Source of the DNA: Sympetrum striolatum
Lineage: Eukaryota; Arthropoda; Insecta; Odonata; Libellulidae
Direction: 5' to 3'
Assembly: GCA_947579665.1 (NCBI GenBank)
Contig: OX388350.1
Location: forward strand, 34,133,393 to 34,197,392
DNA: 64,000 bases
Below are positions 26,258 through 37,400 of the stretch, piece by piece. The notes under the pieces are model-generated. The model did no database searches. It saw only the letters and a list, made by a program, of their open reading frames with translations, and was not told the DNA's origin. The translations under genes and the position numbers were made by a program. The stretch's first letter is position 1. Each line of letters opens with the position of its first letter.

Positions 26258-26378
26258 TGGAATTGTACTTTCACCGCAAAATTTAATAGTTACACCAGAA
26301 GATGACGATTAATCATTCGAAACCGGTCGTTTAACTGTTATTTGTAAAAATAAAATTTGTGTTAAAAGTACAATTCCA
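26258..26378. mobile_element. Short inverted-repeat element with GAAGATGA...CGAAACCGGT core
   Basis: Arms 26258-26284 and 26352-26378 match at 23 of 27 positions as an inverted repeat (TGGAATTGTACTTT...). The centre holds ACCAGAAGATGACG ... TTCGAAACCGGTCG. Motifs of the GAAGATGAC plus CGAAACCGGT type recur in insect and other arthropod retroposons, from general knowledge. The element is non-coding. Confidence 0.55.
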
Positions 26379-26715
26379 GTTTAGATCCTTTCCATTATGT
26401 ATCTTCCAACATCTCACCTGATTCTGTGAATTTTATACATGAACGAATTAATCTTCAAAATATAACGCCTGAAGCATTCCTATTATACAAGAAAATGAAA
26501 TTTAAAGGATCTGGTACTTTCCTAGTGAATACGGGATATGAATATTTTTTACAGAAATTCTTCTCTGTTTTCTAGTCATCTTCAAAGATGAAAAAAACAG
26601 CAGACTGTATGCCCTCTTAATTTTTTGGGCGTTATTGAATTTCCAGCCCCTTGGCTTCAAATTCAACTTTTTAGATTTCTGTATCTTACTTAAAGAAAAA
26701 GGGCTTTAGCATATT

Positions 26716-26791
26716 GGCTCCCACCGGGATTTGAAACCGGGACCACTTTCACCAAAGGCAAACGTGCTATCCACATGACTATCCGGGAGCC
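26716..26791 (-). repeat. tRNA-derived SINE head, minus strand
   Basis: Read on the minus strand it starts GGCTCCC and ends GGGAGCC, a perfect 7-bp acceptor-like stem. It has GATAGTCATGTGGATAGCAC (A-box-like) and GGTTTCAAATCCCGG (B-box-like with one extra base). The anticodon arm is not canonical and position 53/61 is mispaired, so a functional tRNA is unlikely. Confidence 0.55.
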
Positions 26792-26799
26792 TCAGAGAT

Positions 26800-26890
26800 G
26801 AAGTTCATCCCTGAAGATAGCTGTGGATCTAGTAGCCGAAACGTCGGACCTGATCCAACCTTGACCCGGTTGGAAACCCGAGAAGAAGGT
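26800..26890 (+). repeat. Retroposon-like motif GAAGATAGCTG...GTAGCCGAAACGTCGG
   Basis: CTGAAGATAGCTGTGGATCT followed by AGTAGCCGAAACGTCGG matches a motif type often seen in arthropod SINE/LINE bodies. It sits directly beside the tRNA-like head but in the opposite orientation, so the two may be separate insertions or an inverted composite. Confidence 0.35.
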
Positions 26891-27910
26891 CTACAAAGAA
26901 TAAAACTTATTAGCCTTGATAAGGACACCGATTGCTAGTTGTTCAATGATAGGTTTTTATTAATTTAAGTAAAATCACACTATGACGAAGATTTCATTGA
27001 AATAAAAACGTAATACATTTTAATACTCTAGGAAGTCGCATCCTGATAGAAAGATGAGAAGCTCGGATGACTATCCATGAAAATCTCGAATAACTCCATT
27101 TTTACAACAGAAGTATATATTAAAACGTGCTCATAACGGTGCTAGACTGTGAGAGCTCCCTGGAATACGAGTAGTTTCGAAATCTACAGGTATAAAAAAT
27201 GTACATCACGCACACTGCACTTGGAAACCCATAGTGAGAATGAACGCGTTAAAATTTCTTGTTAGCACTAAATGGAAAATCGATTAGTACATATAACATC
27301 AGAATGAACGAAAAGAGCAGAATGCGGACAAAAAAATAGAAACAGAAGTAAAAAGTAGACTTTATATTTCTCTTTCAAAAGAAACCTAACATCGTTCTTC
27401 TCTTAGGTCCGTAATCTATTTTAAATTATAAACCTGAGTTTTATTCACTTTCTATTTATCTGATTAATATTCTTTCAGGCTTTACCAAGATACCGAATAA
27501 ATTATATTTCTATGACCCGAAAACCGATCAAAAAAACTGTCAGAAATAAAGTGACGGAATATAACAATTTTTGTGCGTTCTTGTATTCTAAATAATATTG
27601 TTCATTAACTAAGAATCTTCGTTTTGAAAAAAATATAAAATATTCGAAAGGATTAATGCAAGGAAAGTTCATTTCGCAAAAGGCTATCGAATCCTTGGAT
27701 ACGAATAACAATTAGGATTCATCACTAACGATATTTCCTTTCAGACGACTGTTGAAACCTATTGTCACGTAGGAAATGCTGATCCGTCTTTACAGTGCTT
27801 AATTTCTGAGCAAAATGTTTCGCACAAGTAAGAATAGGGAAGATATTGATAGTATCTTAACACCGAAACTTTAAATGGCACCTGTTTCAAATGAAAGTGG
27901 ATGAAGGTTG
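26891..27910. other. AT-rich non-coding DNA
   Basis: No gene, repeat or RNA recognised. Confidence 0.45.
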
Positions 27911-28080
27911 ATAATAATAATAATAATAATAAATCGTCTTTTATTTTGGCGAGATTGAGACTAAAAAGTCTCTTTTTTCATCTGACTCATCGTCATTAAT
28001 TATTAAATTTGAAGTAGAAACAATTAGTAAAATTGTGGATGTAAATAACCTAAGAGATTATTAGGAAAAAAAATCAACTG
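27911..28080 (-). repeat. LINE-like 3' fragment with (TTA)n tail and stem-loop, copy 2
   Basis: Read on the minus strand, AATAAAAGACGATT runs into a (TTA)7 microsatellite (27911-27932), the expected 3' end of a non-LTR retrotransposon. Just inside lies the GAGACT/AGTCTC hairpin (27957-27972) shared with 19827-19842. No reverse-transcriptase frame remains. Confidence 0.6.
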
Positions 28081-28228
28081 CAGAAAAACACCCGCAAGGA
28101 AGGGGGCGTGAAGACTTATTACCTTTCCCATAATTCGATAAGAGCACATTATTTAGAACTCGCAAAAGTACTGTCGTAGATACGAGCTGTATAAGAAAAG
28201 AATATAACACGAAACGTACTTGTAGTAC

Positions 28229-28260
28229 AAAAATTAACAAATATATATTTGTTAATTTTT
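28229..28260. repeat. Perfect 32-bp AT palindrome
   Basis: AAAAATTAACAAATAT is followed directly by its exact reverse complement with no spacer. Function unknown. Confidence 0.8.
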
Positions 28261-31200
28261 ATATTAGGCTACTTGTTAGAAACATCAAAGACAGGCACAT
28301 ACACTAACAGTGCATACGAAAGATTCTTTACTAAAACCGTAGATTTTCTGCCTACCTTGCTATCTATTTCTACTTATATCTCATTATTTTATCGAGAATG
28401 AAACTCGACGAAATAGCCTGAAATTATTTGCGCAATGAAATTTCGCGATAACATCCATTGCTTGGAGGTCACTCGGCCTTTCAAATTTCGCTTACAGCAG
28501 TGCAAGAGATTTCAAGTCGACTACGGCAGATTTTCCTCTCGCGCCGAGGATGAAATGTTTGCTTTTTATCTTCGCCGAGAGCACGCAATGCAGAGAACCA
28601 GAAGGAGAGGAGATAAGAGGAAAGAGTTGGGGACGCTTAACACATCGACGCTCGGCGAATCGCGCTGAATTTCGCGTGATGGATGAACGCGTAGATGATC
28701 ATCTGGCACTTGGAGAAAAAAGCTCGGAATGGCTAGAAATTCCACCTCGTTGTCCGCCTGAGTCATCCGCGAAGAATCTTTGACAGCGGTGGGAAACTTT
28801 CCTCCGAAATGGTACGATATGTTTTCGATGCCTAGTGTGAACAAGGGAAGGTAACGTTTTTTGCTCAGGCCTAAACGTTTTAGGGTTTGGGAAAAAAGTG
28901 GTTATTGCTGTGAAATAATGGCTTTGTTTCATCGGGAGATATTTACGAGAGAAGTAGTTGCGGTAGGAAAAAAGGGTGATAGAGGGAAACCCGGTAGCAT
29001 TTTTATGCCGCTGAATAGGAGAAATATGAACAAAAAACTCTTCGAAACTCTTGGTATTCTTCGTGAGGAGATTTTACGGTGGACATAAATCATAGCTTCT
29101 TCTCGAACTAGAATTTTTGCTCAATTCTTAGAATACAAGTAGTTTATCAGAGTAGATAGAAAGTATGAGTACAGCTTAGCAAAAACCCATTACTTTTACA
29201 ATGGTTAACAAGTCAGCTTCTCTGAATAATATTTCACATATTAACTTGATTTACTTATCAATGGCAAGGATGACATCATGTTGAGCTATTTCAATTCTAA
29301 TATGATGAAATATATTTCACTTTATCAGTGGATTCTGGACCGTACCTTTATAGAAGTTCAATATTTCAAACGAAGCATACATCTTCGGATAAGAATTAAT
29401 CAGCATACAGCAGAATAGTAGAGAAACTACTCCAAACTATTTTAATGTGTTATTGGGTTATTTAGTTAGTTTGGATGAAGGCCACAGTGTTAAGAATATG
29501 TTATAATTATCTTCTTATATCTAATATAATCTGTGTAATACAAGTTTAACACGGAGCTCTAGATACATATATTTCACAATTAAACGAGATTTATCATTAT
29601 ATTGCCCACTCTTTTAAGAATTGCCTTAACATATGATTATAATTTAATGTAATACACATACAAATTTAATACATCATTGCTAATTTTTGTGAAACATTAA
29701 AATTCGCAGTAAATTAAGGAATTACAAATCCGCGCAGCAAGTTAACTACGCCACTACCAGTTCCCTTCGCAGACTATGATTAGATGCAAGGATACAACTA
29801 CAGTTGGCTTCACCGGAAGAAAAACCTTCACATGTCAAAGCATTGAAAATAATCTCGAGCATTTACGTAGAAGGCCATTCAGGTTGAACACTTCAGAGAA
29901 AAATCCCTAACCCTACATTTACCATGACTTTTTATCCCTGAAAAACTCTTCCTTAGCATTATAATAATACCTCTACATAACCATCTCTAACAGGAATGAA
30001 CCGATGGGATGAGAATTCAGCCAAAAGGCCCACCCTTCGCAAACAAGGGCGATGTCAATTCGAGGTCATCTCGGACAACTGTTCTCCAAATGACGCGTTA
30101 AGTGATGGCTTAGTCTCCTTCCATAGAAAATCCTCGAAGCTAATCAGCTGCCTACGTTACACCCGAACACTGGAGGACTCCGGGAATTCCTGCATTCAAA
30201 GCGTTAAGCACGCAATTATGCGGCCCGGCTCGATGGATTCACAGGAATTATTGCTACAAACGGGTTGTTGACGAGCTCATCTCAATTTCCAGGAAAAGGG
30301 GACTCTTTTAAGCGGAGTAATTACGTTCTATATGCACCCACGGCTCGTTTGGCGGCGTTACATCGTTGATCAATCGGGTGATGTGGATGGGCAGCGCTCG
30401 ATTATTTCGGCTTAAAACACGCGTCATGAGTTGATAATTGAAATGTTTTGGAGCCGCTCGTTAACGGATACGGTGGGTGCTCATTAGTGGATCTCGCGGG
30501 CAGGACTCGAAAATGGGTTCCGAAAGGGCATTACAGGGATGAATCGCGAACGTGATTTTGTGGAATTTATGAGGAAATTTTGGGGGATTAAACCGGTAGG
30601 GAAGAGCAAAGAAGTTATAGCACTCAATTAGAGGACGTTCTACGAAATGGAACTTCATCACAGACGGAGAGCATATAATTTTGTTAATCAAATAATACTC
30701 TGTTCATCTGTGAAATTTCATCTGGAAGATGTATAATCGTCCAATTTAATCCGATTATGGGGTAGAAATTAGCTGAAATGTGCTAACGAGTTTCAATATT
30801 GATTCACAGCTGATTCTATGTTATGAAACAATCGTTTTTTCTTGACCATGCAAAAATGATTGGAGATTATTTCGCAATTTGAATCATACATTCAATTTAC
30901 TTAAGTCGGATGAAAACATTTCCCTCCTTCCTCATCGGTATTCTGCGGTAAAAACAAATATGAATTGCTAATATGAGGTCTTGAATACTAGGCCGAAAGG
31001 CTGAAATTTCGGTTGTGGCAATGATTTAATTGCGGATAATACAAATAAATTACATAATTTGTATGGTCAAATACTGCATAGCCAGCGATTCAACAGTTTT
31101 TTGTTTTTGGAAACGAAGTTTGATTAATTATTGATTTCCATCCTAACTGCAGTTGAACATTTCCATGGATTACAAGTGATGTCATCGTCGAACCTTTGGT

Positions 31201-31494
31201 GTAATTTCGAATTTAAATACTTAACAGCCTCGAAAAGACAGTTTCACTACGTAGACATTCAAAATATCCATGGTCACCTAATTTCTAAGAAGGTTATTTA
31301 GGAATACATGAATTTTCATCAATAAATCATAAATTTCATAAAAATGAAATAAGAAACTAATCACGACGAATGTTTGATTAAAATTAATAAGAGACGAATT
31401 GTGGCACTTTACTTAAAATCATTAATATTTATCATTAGATTGTGATCGTGTTTAGCTTGAAATAATTTATAAATGGCTTACGAAAAGTGTACTG
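28261..31494. other. Non-coding; CpG-raised at 28430-28830 and 30000-30560
   Basis: Three overlapping frames on each strand occur around 28435-28932 without recognisable product. The rest is AT-rich. Confidence 0.4.
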
Positions 31495-31575
31495 CATTGC
31501 CTACGGGAGGTTTTTGAAGGGGTTTCCTTCCCGTCTTTGGACGAATAACAGGCAATTTCTTAATTTTTTTTTATA
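31495..31575 (+). repeat. Dispersed repeat, copy 2 (partner at 10789)
   Basis: ATTGCCTACGGGAGGTTTTT ... GGTTTCCTTCCCG ... GAATAACAGGCAATTT aligns with 10789-10860 over about 70 bp and ends in an AT-rich stretch. Confidence 0.55.
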
Positions 31576-31799
31576 CTCTCCTCCAATGTTGCGACTGGTC
31601 AGAAGGCAATATGTACACAAAAATAATAATATTAATTAACATCTTATGCTGAAAATTCAATAAAACTCATTAATTTTAGGAATAAAATATGATTTCTTCG
31701 ATTCATTTAGGATAAATCAGTAAATATTTTCAAAAGCTTCAATAACGGAGAGTATAATTCTTTATTCTCAGCCCAAATTAGCTAATTAAAACGATATTC

Positions 31800-32412
31800 A
31801 AACCCTGAAAACTCAGTTTCTTACGGGAAACTAACGTCAGAGTCTGTGGTAGGCAATCCTCCCATCCAATCCAATCCATTGCGGACAAGCACCCATCGGA
31901 AAACTTTGCGCAAACGTTTTAAAGTTTCTCTTTGAAGCCGTGCGTTCGAAACACACGCAAACTCTATTCCGGTTCGCGACCATTCTGACTGAAGAGAGAG
32001 AGAGCCCAAATTGGAACAGTGAAGGAAGATAACAAAAGGACACCCCTTGAGGGATTACAGCCCAAAAACGGGTTGAGTTTATTGTCGAATTCAGAGTCCA
32101 ACAAGGCGCGCGTTTTAGAATTCCAAAAAAACATTTATTTCGCTTTTCCTGCGGCAGGGGGATCCCATCAGCAGAGATCTCCTCTCTTTTTCCCAAATCG
32201 CCCGTAAACTTATGCGGAGCATTTTGTCCGTTGGCTCCAACGTATTTAATTGCTCGGTCGAATACGAGCCCAGCGATGGAGAATTCGAAAACGGATTGAA
32301 AACAACGGGTTCCCCGATAACGGTTAATCCTCCAATTTCGCCCAAACCGAAGTCGTTTCCATGGTCGACTCAACGTTGGTTCCTCCCCGAAACACCCTAA
32401 ATATGCTCCCAC
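31800..32412 (-). other. CpG-raised island with a 191-codon minus-strand frame of unknown value
   Basis: The frame at 32412-31837 is the longest outside the two called exons. Its product has no recognisable domain, ordered low-complexity or signal peptide, and competing frames of 60-76 codons occur in other phases. Raised GC alone lowers stop frequency here. It may be a conserved non-coding element or an unknown exon; I do not call a gene. Confidence 0.25.
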
Positions 32413-33929
32413 TGAATTAATAACGTGGAAAAAGTTATCACAGTTGAGTACGTAAGCGATTCAGAAGTTCTAGGAATGGAACTAAGCATGAAAAGAATTA
32501 GGCTGAGACTAAATACCTTAATGAGAAGGTTTAATCGAAATTTCCGTTCGATAGAAGAGCTAATTACTTTCCGAATGCTGGAAGGCCGAAAGAAATATTT
32601 CACCCTCGGTATAATCTGAGAAGTTAATTTTAGTTTAGTTACTACCACCAATTGCGTAGAACAGAGAGAACAGTTGTACCGTAATTAGAAGCCAGTCATC
32701 CGTGAAATATTTTCTGAAGTATCTATCTAAAAGCTCAACTAAAGCGGATTAAGGCCTCTGATTATCCATTCGAAAGGAATCCATCGAAAAAAAGTGATGA
32801 GAATTGAATTAGGAAATGCATAAGAAAAGAAACGGGTTTGAGTAACGAATCGTCAAAGTTGATTAAAAAGTTCATCATTAAAGTGACTGAGAACATTGTT
32901 TAGTATTCAGCACTAAATTAGAAGACGAAGATGATAGCTAATTTCAACTTCTTTATAACACAACAAAACTGTTTTAATGCTTCCCAAGGCAAAGTTTGAG
33001 TTAATAAAGAATAGACTTCAATTAACGAGGATTTAATTAACTCTTATAATAGAATATAATAAAAATATCTTATAACAGGAAGCCCTGTATCCCGTTATCT
33101 TGCCTTTTAATTGATAATCGAAAATTTAGAGCTGAAAAAGCAAAGAATTTGATAAAAGTTTTGCAAGATAAAATTACTGAGATGCGCTTAGCCATATCTT
33201 TGCAACATTATAGTAGCAATTGAGTCTAATATTAAAATTATCAAAACTAAGTAGGTCCAGATAAATTGAAGATATTATATTTTCAGAAATAAAGCCAAGT
33301 AGTTACAAAATTGGCTGCATAGGATTCACGGAAATGTTCAAATATTACATTTACCTCTTAAAACTGTAATTCTTTACGTTGCTGTTTGGAGAAGGTTTCT
33401 ACAAAAGAATCATCTTCCTTATAGGGCGTCTACAAGGATAAGAAAGAAACTATCTAAATGAGTAATATAACTTAGGCAAAAATGTACGATTCTTGAGAAA
33501 CGTCACTTTTTAAGAAAAGAAATATTACGCTGGAACTATTCAGAATTGGTAGAATGACAAACAGGTCTCCTTCTAAGGCAATTAGCATTGCCGTTAGTTA
33601 TATTCAAAGTCCCCAAAAGCTTTTCTCTCATTTGGCGACATGAATATTATTACACAATGTTTACTTTCCTCTTCTGAAGCGACCGCCGATGAATTAGCGA
33701 AACGACCTTCGCAAGGACTCCGACCTTCAGATGCATCCAGCAAGCGGGTCGATATGTGGAACAAACTGATTTCTTTCGGGAAGTTTCCCATGGTGTCAAC
33801 AAGAAGGTGAATTTGTTAGTAAACGATGTTTAGAAAGCTAATCGGTGAGATGAAGGAACGCAAGTATAGTCACTCGAAAGATTAAGAGACTTGGGCAGCG
33901 GACGAATATCAGTAAGGGAGGGTTCAATT
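32413..33929. other. AT-rich non-coding DNA
   Basis: No gene or repeat recognised. Confidence 0.45.
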
Positions 33930-34482
33930 AAGTGATGGGAAATACGACTCTTTCTTTCGCCTCAAATCTCACAGCTCGCTAAGAAGAGTCGCTCTCGTAA
34001 ACGACTCGCTGGGAGTCATTTTCACAGAAGTTAGATTCACAAATATAAAATAACAAAAATTATGAAAACCACAAATATGCTGTATTTGATATACGTGCAT
34101 TCTTCAGGCGTTTACAAATATTCAGAATAATCCCGCAATTTTTTATAGGTATCCCATACATATTTTTCTTGTTAAGCATTATTTTCAAAGTATGAATAAA
34201 CATAAATAAGAGAGTAGGGAGAGAAGGAGAATATTCACATACGAAGAGATAGCCGTGTGCGCAGAGTGAGCTGTGAGCGAAAAAGAGTCTTGTGTGAAGA
34301 ATGAGCTTTTAGAGGAGAAAGAGTCTTGAGCGTAAAATGAATCTTGTGAGTCTAGAGAGTCGTGAGTGCTGGGAGTCCTTTAAGGAGGAGTCGAGACTCA
34401 CCAAATACGACTCCCTCCCCTCACAGCTCAGTTCGCCGAGTCACTCATTTGAACTGACTCGCTCACACATTGCCCATCACTA
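33930..34482. mobile_element. 553-bp non-autonomous hAT element with target duplication
   Basis: Ends are AAGTGATGGG (left) and CCCATCACTA (right), matching hAT-type TAGTGATGGG termini with one change. Flanking 8-mers GTTCAATT (33922-33929) and GTTCATTT (34483-34490) agree at 7 of 8, as expected of an aged 8-bp hAT target duplication. Both sides carry many GAGTC/GACTC pentamers, probable subterminal transposase-binding repeats. No transposase frame is inside. Confidence 0.8.
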
Positions 34483-37400
34483 GTTCATTTAGTAAAAAAG
34501 GCTTCCAAAAGGGGATTTGGGTTACCATTACACGGTGTGATACGTGCCCCCGGCTGCTTCCCCTCCGATAACTCCTTGCAAAACCGCTTACCCCTCCTTT
34601 CCGGGCATAGCAGTACCATATGCTTTCGCCACGCCTTTATTAACTTCTCGTATCTTTTCAGCATATTCGCGAAGGTCGATTCACTTATCTGTTCCCAAGT
34701 GTCCATCACCCACAAATTTATAAAAACAAAGCATCGCAATTTCCAGATAACCTCACGCAATCGACTTAAAGACTTTCTAGAAGTGATTCCTTTTGAAGTG
34801 AAATGACAAGTTTTTCCAGCCCTACTTCCGTCGACACTTAAGATCTATCTTGAAACTGATGCAACGACTTTCATTTATTGCTCTACAATTTTTCCTGGAA
34901 GTGAAAGAGCCTGTCATTCAATCTATTTCCCAGGCGTTCTTGCGAAGGAAATCCTTTATTACGGACTTTTGATGAACATACGAAAGTACATTAATGTCTC
35001 CTTAGAAGTATATTCCATGTTCGAGTTGCTCGTGCTAAAAGTATAATAGCAAGTTTCATTGCAAGAGAAAGAAAGCTGCGAAGAGTCATCTTTTTGGAAA
35101 CACGCTTCATATCTCTGTCGTACATTTATGGGTGATAATTTTCTTTAAAATAATAATAGACTCCGGATATAATCCTAAACCGGAATTTTAGGCTAAATAA
35201 TCAGAAGACAAAATAGACAGAGTAATGTTTCATTTCGTATATTTAACGAAGACAACTAAGGCATCTCATAAGATAGTCATGTATTTTCTGAGAACTGATC
35301 AATGAGTTTAAAGCACTTATCAAAAGCGAAGTGTTCTACAAGCAAATGAGAGTACATGTAGTCACTCAACTGAAAAACTATTATTCTATGTGCTCAACCT
35401 CCACGGAAACATTATATTTAGGTGCATTGTGGTTTAAACAATAAACGAAAGTTAATTACAGTTTCATGGAAGTAATATTTTTGAAACTTGAAAAAAGGTA
35501 GAAGGATTACTTGGTGTGAAGCTATTTATTTAAACTAAAAGTGCATACCTATTAAAAGAAGGATAGCTTACAAAGAGCAAATTTGTAGAAAAGAAAACGG
35601 AATTAGAAAAAATAGAATAGAACTAGAAAAACTCAAAATTATATAGCTGCTTATAGAGCATATCAAAATTTTCACATCATAAAATGCTAAAAATACTTAT
35701 AAAGCCCCAAAACAGAAATAATGAGTATTTGTTTTAGTAATTAATTCTCAATTTGAAGGTAAACTTTAATTTTTGACATTTATTCAATAAATCTTTATGA
35801 AAATTAAAACAAACCAACTCGAGCATAGTTTTTGGTAAAGGGAAGCATTCACACTAAAGAGGATGATATTAAAGGATAAGTCGTTCAAAACCTCAATGAC
35901 TGATAACTGACAGATCACGACTCATTAATAACATCCATACTACTCGATAAAGAACGTGCAGAGACGATGGCCCAGCCTAACTTACAACGCGTCGAACAAC
36001 ATATTCCGCTAGGTGACCGTGGAGGCTGAACGTCCGTCATAAGCCGTCGATAGCCATCGGAGAGCGCCAAAGAGCCGCCATCATTTGGATACCGTCAGAT
36101 GGACGAGAGATAAAAATCGGTGGTTCCGTTACCTACGGACCTCGTTTTCTGATTAAAATACAAGTTCCATAACCGCCTTATGACCGGTCAACACGTCCAT
36201 CTACTGTCGACCATGTTCTAAAAGAGATGGACAATGAACGAGCAGATATGGACGACGCGCTCACAGATGTTTTATCCTTGCGCATGTCGCTTTGGAGGGG
36301 GAATTGGCACGTCAGAGAGGCTCCGATTAAGGCACAAGAGAATGCATACTCTAGGTCGTTTAAGGGAACCGTCTTTTTCGTTCCGTATTTAACGATTTTT
36401 CACCAGGTAAATAGAATTTTCTCTTTAGAATTTAGGGTGACAAGTGACATACTTTGATTATGATCATTGTTTTTGATATCCCTTGATATTATTTATTTAT
36501 AAATATGTTATTTCATACACTCATCTAGATTGAAAAATATATTATAAAGATAATAATTCAATTTATCTTTCTCATGATTTGATTATGATGATAACTTTTT
36601 TAATATTCCTCGATATTTTTTCATAGACTCATCTTGATTGACGAACATATCAGAAAGATTGTAATTCAATTTATCTCTCTTTTACTAACATGCTTTTCCC
36701 GCGGTTTCGTTGTTTCCTTTTACAGAGCAAAATTAAAAGTCCCTTTATCTTGCGATTTTGTCATTAAGTTCCACATTAACAGAAAATAGGGCTTAAAGAT
36801 AATTTCAAAGTAAATTTGTCCCAGAAATTACCTTCTTAAAATGTAAGAAAGGAAAAATTTTCCAGTTAATTTTCCAACTAATTTCCAGTTAACCTAGAAT
36901 CCAGTAACCCTAATGTAATTGCCAATAAAGATACTAATCATCTTCCTCGTAATTCAAACATAACGTAAGGGCATTAAAAAAATATAATTATTTTATTGCT
37001 TTTCTGCACTGAATTCCAGAAATTCAATCATATCGAAAGCTGGAATGAGATTCTAAAAGAGCCCGCAAGACGCTGAAATAGTTTTTTTATGATGGAAAAT
37101 TCTGGTAATTAGATTTTCATGGAAAGAGAGTTGTGAATATGAAGCCTTAATGAATATCAAGGATAAATGGTTAGCGAATAGAAATTACAGTTACCAGTCT
37201 CCATTGAAAACCAGTCCTGCTACGGATCTCTAAGAAACAATGGGTGAATCATCAAGGGTTATTTAGTGTGAAAGTTTCTGTGAACAATAATACTATTCAA
37301 TTGGTGACAATGTAGCAATAAATGTCCCAGAACCTCTATATAAATATGAAGGCCGTGCAATGGGTTTTAATAATGGTTTACGCGTCTCATCGTTCCTTTT

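Noticed and set aside
31837..32412. 191-codon minus-strand frame as a gene
   Set aside because: No domain, no signal peptide, no convincing splice sites, and competing frames in other phases of a GC-raised island.
34485..34760. 91-codon minus-strand frame beside the hAT element as transposase remnant
   Set aside because: It lies outside the element's target duplication and shows no hAT transposase motif that I can recognise.
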